64,000 nucleotides of DNA from Limnobaculum eriocheiris (GTDB taxonomy: Bacteria; Pseudomonadota; Gammaproteobacteria; Enterobacterales; Enterobacteriaceae): positions 1 through 64,000 of the forward strand of contig NZ_JAJNAG010000014.1 of the NCBI RefSeq assembly GCF_021010575.1. Direction: 5' to 3'. How positions within the stretch are numbered: position 1 is the stretch's first letter; every line of letters starts with the position of its first letter. The translations under genes were made by a program, and so were the position numbers. The notes under the pieces are model-generated. The model made no database searches, was not told the DNA's origin, and was given only the letters and a program-made list of their open reading frames with translations. Below, piece by piece: positions 38,738-49,457 of this stretch.

Positions 38738-39919
38738 TTACTTCAGAGATAAAGCTAATCCCTGACGTCGCACTTGTGCGGCTTCCTGAGAGCGGTTTAA
38801 CTTATCCAGTGCGTCTGCCAGTAAGGCATAATCTTTGGCATCCGGATGTTGCTCAATCGCTTGTTTCAATACCACGCTGGCTTGCTCCCACTCACCGTGC
38901 TTCATTAAGAGTTGGCCCAGTGTGCTGTTTAGCAGTGGAGTTGCCCCGTGTTCCTGAATCTGCATTTTTAACTCTTTTTCCAGCGGCTCCGGATTACCCG
39001 ATTCCAGCTTCTGAATTAACAGAATCAGCCTTTCATCATATTGATGTTTTAATCCATCCAGAATGATCTTTTGTGCCTGCTCATTGTCATCACAGTCGAT
39101 AAAATGGGAAGCCAGTTCAACCTGAAGAGTTTGGTTATTGCGTACTTTACGCGGCTGGTTTTTCCACCATAGCTTCAGCCCTTCGCTACCGCTTTCAGAC
39201 ATGGCCTGATTCATTAAGCCGATGTAAGTATCAAGACGCAGGGTTTCCAGCGTATCTTCGTCGTAAAGCTTGGCTTTCTCGATGGAAGGGATGATTTCCA
39301 GTAAAGAGGCATAACCACCGGTTTTTAAATAGGCCTGTTGGGCCAGACGCAGTACTTCCGGATGACGAGGAGCATCATTGAGTAACTGGTCTATACCATG
39401 ACGTGCAGCGTGGTATTCCCCTTGCGCTAACTGGATACGGATACGAGTAATATCAACCGGAAGTTGATCGGTATCCGCCAGCTCTGCAGCCCGGCTCAAA
39501 TAATCATTGACCCGCTGACTATCGCCATTTTGCTGTGCAGCTTCAGCTGCTAACAAATAGTTCACCACCGGCTGCTCTGCATGATCGGCATTACGGGTGA
39601 GTAATTTCTCAACCTGAGAGAAATCCCCCTCGGTCAGCTTAAGCATTGCCGCGCGGGTTTGTTTACGTGCGCGGGTACTTTTACGGCCAACAAACCAACC
39701 TTTAGTACGTGCACTGGTATGGAAAATACGACGTAATACCCACTCGAGGCAGAACAGAACGATAAACAGTAATGCGATAAGAATAGCAAGACCGGTTACG
39801 CTCATCTTAATGTCGTAATTATCCGTTTGGATCATTACCGCACCCTGATGTCCTGACAGCATAGGACCTACGGCTATACCTGCAACCAGTATCAGTAATA
39901 GAAAGAGTAAACGTAGCAT
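38738..39919 (-). CDS. hemY: Heme biosynthesis-associated TPR protein HemY
   Basis: A 393-residue inner-membrane protein (E. coli HemY 398). Two N-terminal hydrophobic segments (about 2-21 and 42-62) are followed by a cytoplasmic region of tetratricopeptide-like repeats, including NYLLAAEAAQQNGDSQRVND and the C-terminal LADALDKLNRSQEAAQVRRQ. Its role in the hem operon is not settled; it is not the Bacillus protoporphyrinogen oxidase of the same name. It is the last gene of the operon, two bases after hemX. Confidence 0.93.
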   Translation of the reverse strand: MLRLLFLLLILVAGIAVGPMLSGHQGAVMIQTDNYDIKMSVTGLAILIALLFIVLFCLEWVLRRIFHTSARTKGWFVGRKSTRARKQTRAAMLKLTEGDFSQVEKLLTRNADHAEQPVVNYLLAAEAAQQNGDSQRVNDYLSRAAELADTDQLPVDITRIRIQLAQGEYHAARHGIDQLLNDAPRHPEVLRLAQQAYLKTGGYASLLEIIPSIEKAKLYDEDTLETLRLDTYIGLMNQAMSESGSEGLKLWWKNQPRKVRNNQTLQVELASHFIDCDDNEQAQKIILDGLKHQYDERLILLIQKLESGNPEPLEKELKMQIQEHGATPLLNSTLGQLLMKHGEWEQASVVLKQAIEQHPDAKDYALLADALDKLNRSQEAAQVRRQGLALSLK

Positions 39920-39921
39920 GT

Positions 39922-41127
39922 TTAACCCTCCTGATTACTGGATGGACGCGCTGAGTCCGGTACAGGTGCGGTAGTTGGAGCAGGAACCGGTGCTGGTGGC
40001 GCGATATCACGAGTACGTTTTTTCGTTACGGCATCCAACAGTGATAAACTTTTCAGCTCTTTAGGCATATCCAGGTTAATGGATTGCTGAGTGAGCTCAT
40101 CAAGCTGGCTTAAAAACGCCTTGGTTGATGAGTGATCCGGATCGAAGTAGGCTCTAACCCAGGTAGAAACGCTGTCCAGCGATTGCTGATAGATTTCGCT
40201 TTGATGACGGGAAACCGCTCTGGCAGCAATCAACAATTTTAACCGCAGGTTTTCTCTCAGATAAGTGTCCTGATCTGGTGTTAATAGTGGGCTGGTTAGT
40301 TCATTAGCCGGTACATCGCGGGTACGAATAGTAATGAACTCTGACATAAAGTTATGCCAGCTGTTTTTCAAATTCTGACGCCAGTCTTTTAGCTCACCGC
40401 TAACTTCAGTGCTGTTTTTATCCAGCGGTGTGTTATCCCAGTCGGTACTGGCGGATGGCAGGTTCATCACCTGATCTGAAAGTTCATTTAATCTCAGGGC
40501 AATACCGTCGAAATCGATTTGGCTTACCGCAGAGATGGAGTTGATATCCTGAATAATAGCCTGACGAACTTCGCTTAAGCTTGGGTCATTAAATTCAGAC
40601 AGTGATTGGTCCGCACTTTTTAGCATATTGACTGCTGTTGCCGCATCTTGCTCAATCCACAGCTTACGAGCAGCCATTTTTACCAGAAAATCAGCTTCAG
40701 ACAGATGCCATATTTTGCTGTCGTTGGAAGCAATAGTCGTGACCTTATTTTGTAGCTCTTGCAGCGTAGACAACTGAGCATTCAGCTTATTATTTTGCTC
40801 GGTTATCTGCTTTTCGGTGTTTTTCAACTGCTGAGTAAACTCATTTTGTGAAGCCAACAGCTGACCATCTTCTTTAGACTGGCCGGTTTTTAGCGTATCA
40901 ATTTGAGCCTGTAACTGCTGTATTGTTGCCTGCTGGGATGCAGCCCATTGATGACCGTGGTAATAAAGACCACCGCCAAGCGCAATGACTAAAGCGATAG
41001 CAATCGCTCCTAATGCAACACCAGACCGGCTACCTTGCCTGACTTTTGGCGTTTGAGTATTTGTTTCTTTTTCAGCTGACACGTTCTCTTGTTCAACTGG
41101 TGCTGATGGGGTCGTTGAATCCGTCAT
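39922..41127 (-). CDS. hemX: HemX, uroporphyrinogen-III C-methyltransferase-like membrane protein
   Basis: A 401-residue protein (E. coli HemX 393). A short cytoplasmic N terminus rich in Thr, Glu and Pro precedes one membrane segment (about 35-54, GVALGAIAIALVIALGGGLY). A coiled-coil stretch (about 65-130) and the conserved HemX domain follow; the tail is rich in Pro and Ala. Although annotated as a methyltransferase in older databases, it lacks an obvious methyltransferase motif and its function is unclear. Third gene of hemCDXY. Confidence 0.92.
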   Translation of the reverse strand: MTDSTTPSAPVEQENVSAEKETNTQTPKVRQGSRSGVALGAIAIALVIALGGGLYYHGHQWAASQQATIQQLQAQIDTLKTGQSKEDGQLLASQNEFTQQLKNTEKQITEQNNKLNAQLSTLQELQNKVTTIASNDSKIWHLSEADFLVKMAARKLWIEQDAATAVNMLKSADQSLSEFNDPSLSEVRQAIIQDINSISAVSQIDFDGIALRLNELSDQVMNLPSASTDWDNTPLDKNSTEVSGELKDWRQNLKNSWHNFMSEFITIRTRDVPANELTSPLLTPDQDTYLRENLRLKLLIAARAVSRHQSEIYQQSLDSVSTWVRAYFDPDHSSTKAFLSQLDELTQQSINLDMPKELKSLSLLDAVTKKRTRDIAPPAPVPAPTTAPVPDSARPSSNQEG

Positions 41128-41144
41128 CTTGGCACATCCCGTAG

Positions 41145-41888
41145 TTAAATTTGTTGTAGCGCACGCAATAGCGCATCGTTATCTGCATTATCTGCAATTT
41201 GGCAATGCATCCAGCCTAGTGTGCTGGCCAGAGCAGCAAGTCGTTCACTGACTACCAGTAATTGGCAACTAAGTAACCAGTTACGATAGCGCTCAGGAAC
41301 CAATTCGTACAGCTGTTGTAACATTTCTCCACTGGTAATTACCAGCGTGTTAACGTGCATTTGCTGCCAATGATGGCAAAGTTTCTCGCCGTCATAGGGT
41401 ATCGGGTGGCGTTGATAACATTCACAAAATGTTACTTCAGCTCCCCGTTTTTTAAGCTGTTCCGCCAGAAATGGCCTTCCGCCGTTTCCTCGCAAAATCA
41501 ACACTCTTTTACCGGCAACATGCTGTAATTGAGGTAATTTTAGCAGTTGCTCGCTGATTTCGCGACCTTCAGGGCGGGCTACCGGATAGTTTGTCACTTT
41601 TTCAAGTTCTCTGGCAGTTTTTTCCCCGATAGCCAAATAATCAATATTATCAGGCCAGGCGTGGTTTTCTTTGAGCAGCGTATCCCGTGCGTAATATACC
41701 GCATGTTGGGAGGCGGCGATCAGTAAGTCACCCTGACGTAACATATTTAAATTGTTGGGTAAGCTATTGAGTTCGTCACCGGGAGCAAAGCTAATTAATG
41801 GGGTATGGTAGGCATTGAACCCCAGAGCAATGAGTTGTTTAACTAACTCATCACCTGCAGGAGTGGGGCGGGTAACCAGTATGGTCAT
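41145..41888 (-). CDS. hemD: Uroporphyrinogen-III synthase
   Basis: A 247-residue enzyme (E. coli HemD 246) that cyclises hydroxymethylbilane with inversion of ring D. It begins [19 protein letters not shown] and has the two-domain alpha/beta fold typical of the family, with the weakly conserved VLILRGNGGRPFLAEQLKKR hinge region and ITSGEMLQQL near the C terminus. Its ATG overlaps the hemC TGA by one base, indicating coupled translation. Confidence 0.95.
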   Translation of the reverse strand: MTILVTRPTPAGDELVKQLIALGFNAYHTPLISFAPGDELNSLPNNLNMLRQGDLLIAASQHAVYYARDTLLKENHAWPDNIDYLAIGEKTARELEKVTNYPVARPEGREISEQLLKLPQLQHVAGKRVLILRGNGGRPFLAEQLKKRGAEVTFCECYQRHPIPYDGEKLCHHWQQMHVNTLVITSGEMLQQLYELVPERYRNWLLSCQLLVVSERLAALASTLGWMHCQIADNADNDALLRALQQI

Positions 41889-42826
41889 CAGGGCTGATTA
41901 TCCTGATAGACACATTGCAGAATTTCATCTGCTCCCTGACTGAGCAGTTCTTCAGCCAGAGCAATTCCCATCTTTTCAGCATCGGAGGCCGGACCACGGC
42001 GTTCCCCACGGATCATCTTACTACCGTCTGGTGCGCCAACCAGCGCCCGGAGCCAAAGCTCATCGCCTTCCAGCTCGGCATAACTGCCAATAGGTACCTG
42101 ACATCCACCTTCAAGGCGGGCATTCATAGCGCGTTCAGCAATAACCCGGGTTTCTGTTGCGGCATCGTTTAGCGGTACTAACAGCTCACGGGTTCTCAAA
42201 TCGTTCAGACGACACTCGATACCTACGGCACCCTGGCCTACGGCCGGTAAGGACTCTTCTGGTGTCATAAAGCTACTGATACGTTGTTCCAGCTTCAGAC
42301 GTTTTAAACCGGCAGCGGCCAGAATAATGGCATCATACTGACCATTATCCAATTTACTCAGACGAGTACCGACATTACCGCGTAAATCAGTGATGACTAA
42401 GTCAGGGCGGCGGGCACGAAGCTGGCATTGACGACGCAGACTTGAGGTTCCGACCATACTGCCGGCAGGCAATTCATCCAGTGAATTAAAACGGTTAGAG
42501 ACAAAGGCGTCACGAGGATCTTCACGTTCACAAATGGTGACTAAACCTAAACCTTCAGGAAAAGCAACCGGCACATCTTTCATTGAATGAACGGCAATAT
42601 CTGCCCGACCTTCCAGCATGGCAATTTCCAGCTCTTTAACGAATAGCCCTTTGCCACCTACTTTGGCCAGTGGGGTATCCAGAATGATATCGCCACGGGT
42701 CACCATGGTCACCAGTTCAACCGTCAGGTTTGGATGGAAAGCCAATAAGCGATCGCGGACATAGTGTGCTTGCCATAACGCCAGCGGGCTTTGACGAGTT
42801 GCAATGCGAATAGTGTTAGTAGACAT
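41888..42826 (-). CDS. hemC: Hydroxymethylbilane synthase (porphobilinogen deaminase)
   Basis: A 312-residue enzyme (E. coli HemC 313) that joins four porphobilinogens. The dipyrromethane cofactor is attached to C242 in [31 protein letters not shown] opens the protein, and the active-site aspartate lies in [12 protein letters not shown] (about 75-86). It leads the hemCDXY operon and is divergent from cyaA with 353 bases between starts. Confidence 0.97.
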   Translation of the reverse strand: MSTNTIRIATRQSPLALWQAHYVRDRLLAFHPNLTVELVTMVTRGDIILDTPLAKVGGKGLFVKELEIAMLEGRADIAVHSMKDVPVAFPEGLGLVTICEREDPRDAFVSNRFNSLDELPAGSMVGTSSLRRQCQLRARRPDLVITDLRGNVGTRLSKLDNGQYDAIILAAAGLKRLKLEQRISSFMTPEESLPAVGQGAVGIECRLNDLRTRELLVPLNDAATETRVIAERAMNARLEGGCQVPIGSYAELEGDELWLRALVGAPDGSKMIRGERRGPASDAEKMGIALAEELLSQGADEILQCVYQDNQP

Positions 42827-43179
42827 GCTTTATCATTACCTTTTTATTATGTCGTCTCATTCTACCAGTTGGGGCCTTGGGTGTCAGCGCAGCATAAAAA
42901 TTATCAATATTTGAAATGAAATGAAGTCTCGATGCTTTTTGCTGAAATTATTTATTATTCAGCAGGAAGGTCTGATATCTACCTCGAATGTTGTATTGAA
43001 TTGTGAACAAAATAGTGTGGTAAGCGTTGGGGAAAGGGGGCAATACCTTTACGCCTACCTCACAAGGTGTTAAATTGATCACGTTTCTGGCAATTAATGA
43101 CCGATTGTATTTGCTAAATGGACGAGCAACCAGAATGCAGTTCCTTTAACAATCTTGGAAATCAATCAGGCAAATCGTC
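42827..43179. promoter_or_regulatory. hemC-cyaA divergent intergenic region
   Basis: 353 bases carrying promoters for both the hem operon and cyaA. The one clear element is the CRP site at 43068-43083. The rest is AT-rich, without repeats or ORFs that I can support. Confidence 0.6.
43068..43083. promoter_or_regulatory. CRP site of the cyaA promoter
   Basis: TGTTAAATTGATCACG fits TGTGA-N6-TCACA at eight of ten positions. As I recall, the string AGGTGTTAAATTGATCACG is the same as the E. coli cyaA operator, by which CRP-cAMP represses its own cyclase. It lies about 97 bases before the start codon. Confidence 0.8.
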
Positions 43180-45738
43180 TTGCATCTTAATATGACTCTA
43201 TTAAAGCAGCGATTGGATACGCTAAATCAATTACGTATCGATCGGGCTATGGCGAATATGGGATCTGCTTTCCAGCAGGTTTACATGATGCTGCCCGTTT
43301 TTTTGCATTATCATCACCCGAAAATGCCTGGTTATCAGGATGGTATCGTTCCTAATGGTATCTGCGCCTACACGCCCAATGAAACTCAAACACAGTATCT
43401 GACAAACTTCTGCCAGAGCACCGATATTCCTCTTAATCAACATGCTACTCAGGCGCTACCAATTACAGGCGTTTACAGCATGGGAAGTACCTCCTCTGTT
43501 GGACAAAGCCAGTTTTCCGATCTGGATATTTGGATTTGTCACCAGTCATGGCTTAACGGCAACGAACGCACTATTTTGCAGGCAAAATGCCAGTTGTTAG
43601 AGCAGTGGGCTGCCTCGTTGGGAGTAGAAGTTAACTTCTTTTTGATTGATGAAAACCGCTTCCGCCAGAATCAGAGCGGTAAGCTGGATAATGAAGATTG
43701 TGGTTCAACCTTGCATATTCTGCTGTTAGATGAATTTTATCGCAGTGCCGTGCGTTTAGCCGGTAAGCCTGTTTTATGGAGTGTGGTTCCCGATGAACAG
43801 GAGATGAATTACGAAGAGTATGTTTCAGCGCTGTTTGCTGACGGCACGCTACAACGGGATGAGTGGATAGATCTGGGAGGTTTAGGATCGCTGTCTGCTG
43901 AAGAGTATTTTGGTGCCAGCCTGTGGCAGCTATATAAAAGTATTGATTCGCCGTATAAAGCGGTGTTGAAAACACTGTTGCTGGAAACCTATTCGTGGCA
44001 GTACCCACAGTCGCAACTGTTGGCAATAGAGATTAAGCAGCGCCTGCATAATGGAGAGCTGGACTCTTTCAGTCTGGATGCCTATTACATGATGCTGGAA
44101 AGAGTGACCACTTATTTACAGGCGATTGGTGATGATGCCCGTCTGGATTTGGTGCGCCGCTGTTTTTATATGAAGGTTTGTGAACGCCTGTCGGAATCGA
44201 CAGAGACTATTCCGGCTCAGGGTAACTGGCGTCGGGAAATTCTCAGTCAGTTAACCCATGACTGGGGTTGGGATGCGGAACGAATGCAAATTCTGGACGA
44301 CCGCGCCAACTGGAAAATTGAACGCGTTCGTGATGCGCATAATGAGCTGCTGGATGCGCTGATGCAAAGCTACCGTAACCTGATTCGTTTTGCCCGCCGT
44401 AATAATTTAAGCGTTAGTGCCAGCCCACAAGATATTGGCGTACTAACCCGTAAGTTATATGCCGCTTTTGAGGCTTTGCCGGGTAAAGTGACTTTAGTGA
44501 ACCCACAGATATCACCTGATCTGTCAGAAAAGCATCTCACGTTTATTCAGGTGCCTGTTGATCGGGCCAACCGTGCCGGATGGTATTTATATAATCAGGC
44601 TCCACAGGTTGATTCTATTATTGGTCATCAACCGCTGGAATATAACCGTTACCTGAGCAAACTGGTGGCCTGGAGCTATTTTAATGGCTTATTGACGCCT
44701 GATACGCATCTGCATGTTAAAAACAGCCAATATTGCAGCAATGAAAAGTTACAGGTGTTTGTTGCCGATATTGCGAAACATTTTCCATTAAGGGTGCCAG
44801 CTCCCACACCGAAGGCGCTGTATAGCCCTTGTGAGATTCGGCATTTGGCGCTGATTGTTAATCTGGAAAATGACCCGACAGAATCCCTGCTACAGCAAGA
44901 TACTCCGCCGTTTGACCTCGGTAAATTAGATGTATTCAGCTTTGGCAGTCAGGAACAGTGCCTGATTGGTAGCGTAGACTTGTTGTATCGTAATTCGTGG
45001 AATGAAGTTCGTACGCTACATTTTAGCGGCAGCCAGGCGGTAATCGAAGCGCTGAAAACTATTCTGGGTAAGATGCATCAGGATGCTTTGCCCCCTGAAT
45101 CAGTAGATGTCTTTTGTTACAGCCAGCATCTGCGAGGGTTAATTCAGACGCGCCTACAACAGCTGGTGTCGGAATGTATCAGCCTGCGTTTATCCAGTAC
45201 GCGCCAGGATTCAAACCGTTTTAAAGCATTACGTCTTGCAGGACAAACCTGGGGGTTATTCTTTGAACGCCTGAGTGTTTCAGTGCAAAAATTGGAAAAT
45301 GCCGTCGAGTTTTATGGTGCGATTTCCAACAATAAGCTCAATGGAATTCCGGTCCAGCTAAAAGCGGGTCAGGAACATTTGCCCGAAATCATTGACGGTT
45401 CTGCCAGTGAGGGCATTATCCAGTTCTTCTTTGAAGATACGGATAAGGGGTTCAATATCTATATTCTGGATGAGTTAAATCGGGTTGAAGTCTATTTGAA
45501 CTGTCAGGGGTGTATTGAAGAGTTGGTATGCGATGTCAGCCGTTTCTATGCCTCTTCCCATGAACGTTTCACTTATGGTTCGGGCTCGGTCAACTTTAAC
45601 CTGCCACAGTTTTATCAGATTATTCAGTCAGAAGGGGAAGCGCGAATTATCCCTTTCAACAGCAACTCTATTTCGCCGTTGAGCGCGCCATCGGTGCCGA
45701 TCACTAAAAAAGATATTCTGCTTAGTCATACGTTTTGA
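43180..45738 (+). CDS. cyaA: Class I adenylate cyclase
   Basis: An 852-residue class I adenylate cyclase (E. coli 848). The N-terminal catalytic half includes the nucleotidyltransferase signature [20 protein letters not shown] followed by DIWICHQ; the C-terminal half is the glucose-responsive regulatory domain. The start is a TTG (43180), as in E. coli, where the weak codon limits cAMP synthesis; CAGG at 43167-43170 is the ribosome site. A CRP site lies upstream. The C-terminal tail after PQFYQII differs from E. coli. Confidence 0.97.
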   Translation: MHLNMTLLKQRLDTLNQLRIDRAMANMGSAFQQVYMMLPVFLHYHHPKMPGYQDGIVPNGICAYTPNETQTQYLTNFCQSTDIPLNQHATQALPITGVYSMGSTSSVGQSQFSDLDIWICHQSWLNGNERTILQAKCQLLEQWAASLGVEVNFFLIDENRFRQNQSGKLDNEDCGSTLHILLLDEFYRSAVRLAGKPVLWSVVPDEQEMNYEEYVSALFADGTLQRDEWIDLGGLGSLSAEEYFGASLWQLYKSIDSPYKAVLKTLLLETYSWQYPQSQLLAIEIKQRLHNGELDSFSLDAYYMMLERVTTYLQAIGDDARLDLVRRCFYMKVCERLSESTETIPAQGNWRREILSQLTHDWGWDAERMQILDDRANWKIERVRDAHNELLDALMQSYRNLIRFARRNNLSVSASPQDIGVLTRKLYAAFEALPGKVTLVNPQISPDLSEKHLTFIQVPVDRANRAGWYLYNQAPQVDSIIGHQPLEYNRYLSKLVAWSYFNGLLTPDTHLHVKNSQYCSNEKLQVFVADIAKHFPLRVPAPTPKALYSPCEIRHLALIVNLENDPTESLLQQDTPPFDLGKLDVFSFGSQEQCLIGSVDLLYRNSWNEVRTLHFSGSQAVIEALKTILGKMHQDALPPESVDVFCYSQHLRGLIQTRLQQLVSECISLRLSSTRQDSNRFKALRLAGQTWGLFFERLSVSVQKLENAVEFYGAISNNKLNGIPVQLKAGQEHLPEIIDGSASEGIIQFFFEDTDKGFNIYILDELNRVEVYLNCQGCIEELVCDVSRFYASSHERFTYGSGSVNFNLPQFYQIIQSEGEARIIPFNSNSISPLSAPSVPITKKDILLSHTF

Positions 45739-45835
45739 TATCTGGCAGGTAGAGTTTTCCGGTCGGCGTTTAAATAACTTTTGTTACGACCGGAATATTA
45801 TCTAATCTTGATTTGGATAACCTGGTTGCGAAAAA

Positions 45836-46159
45836 TTAATCCCGCAGATAAACCTCTTCCCCCGCTTGTTCAGTGCAGGCTTCTGATAGCACAGAGAAAA
45901 ATTCCTGACCGCTGCGATCGCAAAACCATTGACCATCACGATAGTCAAAATGATATCCACCACCCTTGGTTGCCAGCCAGACTTGATGCATAGGCTCTTG
46001 TTTGTTAATGATAATCTTGGAGCCATTCTCAAAAGAGAGTGACATCACCCCACCATTGATTTCATAATCAATATCGGCATCGCTATCGATGCTATCAATG
46101 GCTTCTTCGATGTTATGCATCAGTTTTTCGGCCAGTTGATGAAACTCAGTATCATTCAT
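45836..46159 (-). CDS. cyaY: Frataxin homologue CyaY
   Basis: A 107-residue frataxin-like protein (E. coli CyaY 106). It binds iron and regulates IscS-dependent iron-sulfur cluster assembly. The acidic first helix (DSDADID), [20 protein letters not shown] and [18 protein letters not shown] are conserved. It is convergent with cyaA and divergent from lptM, as in E. coli. Confidence 0.95.
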   Translation of the reverse strand: MNDTEFHQLAEKLMHNIEEAIDSIDSDADIDYEINGGVMSLSFENGSKIIINKQEPMHQVWLATKGGGYHFDYRDGQWFCDRSGQEFFSVLSEACTEQAGEEVYLRD

Positions 46160-46216
46160 AATCAGAATTCCTATTGCTTTTCGTGATCTAGCTGCGATTA
46201 TAGAGGGCTAAACAAA

Positions 46217-46426
46217 ATGAATCACAGGCTTATTTTAATGAATACATTTTTTCGTTGCTCACTCTTATTACTGACAATTTTTTGGCTTGCTGGCTGCGGC
46301 TTGAAAGGGCCTTTATATATGCCAACGGACGAGCCACCTAAGAAGGAGTCTCCGCTAAAACCGACGCAATCACAACCTGCACAAACAGAAAATAATACCC
46401 AGGTTGATAAAGCGTCCAAAGAGTAA
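46217..46426 (+). CDS. lptM: LPS translocon maturation lipoprotein LptM (YifL)
   Basis: A lipoprotein of 69 residues. The signal peptide ends in lipobox LAGC; GLKGPLYMP follows, the conserved LptM motif that inserts between LptD and LptE and aids their oxidative maturation. The rest is a Pro, Lys, Gln-rich tail. Two starts are possible: ATG 46217, with GAGGG nine bases before it, and ATG 46238, which gives a 19-residue signal like E. coli. I keep the former because of its ribosome site. Confidence 0.88.
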   Translation: MNHRLILMNTFFRCSLLLLTIFWLAGCGLKGPLYMPTDEPPKKESPLKPTQSQPAQTENNTQVDKASKE

Positions 46427-46552
46427 TCTTTGGTTTATCCGCTAAAGTTTACTTTTATCACGCAGCCAACAGAGAGTGCGTGCCAGGGACATTCAGGGTA
46501 TTTCGGTTGTACCAGATAAATACAGCATAAAAAAACAGATTAGGCAGACACT

Positions 46553-47803
46553 ATGGATTACTTTAATTACAAAGACGGGCAATTATTTGCTGAAGATGTA
46601 CCGGTGGCAGAGTTAGCCTCTCGTTTTGGTACGCCTCTTTATATCTATTCCCGGGCAACGATTGAGCGCCACTGGCATGCATTTAATGATGCGCTATCAG
46701 GTCATCCTCATCTGATTTGTTATGCGATTAAGGCCAATAGCAATCTGGCATTTCTGAATATTCTGGCTCGCTTAGGCTCAGGTTTTGACATCGTTTCACA
46801 AGGTGAATTGGAACGCGTTTTGGCTGCTGGCGGCGATCCGGCGAAAATTGTGTTTTCTGGTGTGGCCAAGTCGAAAGTTGAGATTTGTCGGGCACTGGAA
46901 GTGGGTATTCGCTGTTTTAATGTGGAATCTATTCCTGAATTACACCGTATTAATCAGATCGCAGGTGAAATGAGAGTTAGAGCGCCGATTTCGTTACGTA
47001 TTAACCCGGATGTGGACGCCAAAACCCACCCTTATATTTCTACCGGCCTGAAAGAGAATAAGTTTGGTATCAGCTATCAAAAAGCGCGTGAGGTTTATCG
47101 CCTGGCAAATGAGATGTCGAATATTGATATCAGAGGTGTCGATTGCCATATTGGCTCTCAGCTTACAGAACTGTCTCCTTTCCTTGACGCGACCGACCGT
47201 CTGTTGGTTTTACTGGACCAGCTTAAAGAGGATGGTATTGAGATCCATCATCTGGATCTGGGGGGGGGATTGGGCGTGCGCTATGACGACGAAACGCCAC
47301 CAGAGCCGAAAGAGTATGCTTCAGCCTTATTGCAAAAGCTGAAGGGCCGTGAAGGTCTGGAGCTTTGCTTCGAACCAGGGCGTGCTATTGCCGCCAACGC
47401 CGGTATCATGCTGACTAGCGTGGAGTACCTGAAAGATCAGGACGACCACCATTTTGCCATTGTTGATGCAGGTATGAACGATCTGATTCGCCCGGCTTTA
47501 TATGAAGCATGGATGAAGATTATTCCGGTTATCGAAAAACCCTCCGGCCAGCGTCAAACCTATGATGTTGTTGGGCCGGTATGTGAAACCAGCGATTTTC
47601 TCGGTAAAAATCGCGAATTAACGCTGAATCCGGGGGATTTACTGGCGGTACGTAGCGCCGGAGCCTATGGTTTCACTATGAGCTCAAATTATAATACCCG
47701 CTGCCGCCCGGCAGAAATTATGGTTGATGGTGTACAGGCTCATGTGGTGCGTGAGCGAGAGAATTTTGAAGATTTGTGGCGCGGTGAGCATGTGGTGAAA
47801 TAA
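46553..47803 (+). CDS. lysA: Diaminopimelate decarboxylase
   Basis: A 416-residue fold-type III pyridoxal-phosphate enzyme (E. coli LysA 420) that makes lysine from meso-diaminopimelate. The cofactor lysine is K60 in CYAIKANSNL; HIGSQL, LDLGGGLGV and CFEPGRAI bind the cofactor phosphate, and GPVCETSDF carries the active-site cysteine. In E. coli lysA is elsewhere, next to lysR; here it directly precedes dapF, the gene for the previous step in the pathway, so both may be cotranscribed. Confidence 0.96.
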   Translation: MDYFNYKDGQLFAEDVPVAELASRFGTPLYIYSRATIERHWHAFNDALSGHPHLICYAIKANSNLAFLNILARLGSGFDIVSQGELERVLAAGGDPAKIVFSGVAKSKVEICRALEVGIRCFNVESIPELHRINQIAGEMRVRAPISLRINPDVDAKTHPYISTGLKENKFGISYQKAREVYRLANEMSNIDIRGVDCHIGSQLTELSPFLDATDRLLVLLDQLKEDGIEIHHLDLGGGLGVRYDDETPPEPKEYASALLQKLKGREGLELCFEPGRAIAANAGIMLTSVEYLKDQDDHHFAIVDAGMNDLIRPALYEAWMKIIPVIEKPSGQRQTYDVVGPVCETSDFLGKNRELTLNPGDLLAVRSAGAYGFTMSSNYNTRCRPAEIMVDGVQAHVVRERENFEDLWRGEHVVK

Positions 47804-47919
47804 TATATCAGGATATACGTTTTCTGGTTTCACAGCTTCAGAATGGCTGGCCCGGCAAGACGAGAATTTAACTGGCGATAAATCAGTAAGATATAAGGTC
47901 GTCGAACGTGGGGTATGAA

Positions 47920-48744
47920 ATGCAATTCTCTAAAATGCATGGCTTGGGCAACGATTTTATGGTTGTCGATGCGGTGACACAAAACGTCTATTTTTCACCC
48001 GAGCTGATCCGCCGTTTGGCGGACCGCCATTATGGTGTTGGCTTCGACCAATTGTTGGTGGTTGAAGCACCCTATGATCCCGATTTAGATTTTCATTACC
48101 GGATATTTAATGCCGACGGCAGTGAAGTTGCACAATGTGGCAATGGAGCCCGATGCTTTGCTCGCTTTGTTCGCCTGAAAGGATTGACCAATAAGCGAGA
48201 TATCCGGGTCAGTACGCAAAATGGTCGTATGACGCTCTCGGTCAGTGAAGATGATTTGGTGACCGTCAACATGGGTGAGCCTGATTTTGATCCATCCCAT
48301 GTGCCTTTTCGTGCTGCAAAAATGGAGAAAACCTACATTTTCCGTGCGGCTGAACACACGGTGCTGTGCGGTGTGGTATCGATGGGTAACCCACATTGCG
48401 TTTTACAGGTGGATAATGTAGATACCGCTAATGTGGAAGAACTGGGACCTTTGTTGGAAAGCCATGAACGCTTTCCTGAACGAGCTAATATTGGTTTTAT
48501 GCAGGTCGCCCATCGTGGAAGCATTCGTCTGAGAGTTTATGAGCGCGGTGCTGGTGAAACCCAGGCCTGCGGTAGCGGTGCCTGTGCTGCTGTTGCGGTT
48601 GGTATTATGCAAGGCGTGCTGGACGAAAATGTGAAAGTTGAACTTCCCGGTGGCAGTTTGCAAATAAGCTGGAAAGGACCGGGACATCCGCTGTATATGG
48701 TAGGGCCAGCTTCACATGTTTATGATGGATTTATTCACCTATGA
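47920..48744 (+). CDS. dapF: Diaminopimelate epimerase
   Basis: A 274-residue enzyme, the E. coli length, that interconverts LL- and meso-diaminopimelate for peptidoglycan and lysine. The two catalytic cysteines are C73 in [10 protein letters not shown] and C217 in [11 protein letters not shown]. The start at 47920 gives [14 protein letters not shown] as in E. coli, with GGGGT as ribosome site; the frame is open to a GTG at 47908, which is part of that site. Its stop overlaps yigA by four bases. Confidence 0.97.
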   Translation: MQFSKMHGLGNDFMVVDAVTQNVYFSPELIRRLADRHYGVGFDQLLVVEAPYDPDLDFHYRIFNADGSEVAQCGNGARCFARFVRLKGLTNKRDIRVSTQNGRMTLSVSEDDLVTVNMGEPDFDPSHVPFRAAKMEKTYIFRAAEHTVLCGVVSMGNPHCVLQVDNVDTANVEELGPLLESHERFPERANIGFMQVAHRGSIRLRVYERGAGETQACGSGACAAVAVGIMQGVLDENVKVELPGGSLQISWKGPGHPLYMVGPASHVYDGFIHL

Positions 48745-49457
48745 GCCAGCGTAAAAAAAAGGGATCAACCTCGGAGACACCGCCAGTCAGCCTTACCGAT
48801 GACATGGTCAGCCAGTATCTGCTAAATAATCCTGATTTTTTTATTCGCAATGCCCGACAAATTGAACAGATGCGGGTCCCTCATCCGGTGCGAGACAGTA
48901 TCTCGTTAGTTGAGTGGCAGATGGGCCGTCAGCGTAATCATATTGAGCAGTTAGAAGAAGAGATTACGTTATTGATGGAACAGGCAACCACCAATGAGAT
49001 TCTGTTTACCCGACTGATTAACCTGCAATGTCAGTTGGTACAGGCCGATAGCCTGCAAGATTTATTAGATCGTTTACGGCAGTGGGCCCGTTCTCTGGGT
49101 CTGGTTGACGCAACCATTCGCCTGTTTAATGAGAAATGGCATCTGGGTGCCCCTTCGGATTTCACTCATCTTGCTCTGTCATGTCAGTCATTCGAATCAA
49201 TGCGTATTCAGCGACTGGGTGACCGTAATCAATATTTAGGTTCACTGAATGGCCCGGAAATTCTGTTGTTAATGCCTGAGGCTAAAATGGTCGGCTCGGT
49301 TGCATTATCCCTGTTAGGAAAAAGAGGGGACTTAGGTATGGTGATCTTTACCAGCCGCGATCCTCAGCATTACCAGCAAGGTATGGGTACACTGATACTC
49401 GATCAACTCAGTCTGATTCTACCCGGACTGTTATTCCGATGGATAGAGCCGGTATGA
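48741..49457 (+). CDS. yigA: DUF484 family protein YigA
   Basis: A 238-residue GAF-like protein (E. coli YigA 235). The DUF484 pattern is visible in [20 protein letters not shown] and [19 protein letters not shown], followed by a helical stretch and a GAF-like domain with [20 protein letters not shown]. Function is unknown. It lies between dapF and xerC with four-base overlaps on both sides, a tight operon kept across the order. Confidence 0.92.
   Translation: MSQRKKKGSTSETPPVSLTDDMVSQYLLNNPDFFIRNARQIEQMRVPHPVRDSISLVEWQMGRQRNHIEQLEEEITLLMEQATTNEILFTRLINLQCQLVQADSLQDLLDRLRQWARSLGLVDATIRLFNEKWHLGAPSDFTHLALSCQSFESMRIQRLGDRNQYLGSLNGPEILLLMPEAKMVGSVALSLLGKRGDLGMVIFTSRDPQHYQQGMGTLILDQLSLILPGLLFRWIEPV

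Noticed and set aside
49439-49453. XerC start five codons upstream
   Set aside because: The ATG at 49454 gives a four-base overlap with the yigA stop and lies nearer to the family start.
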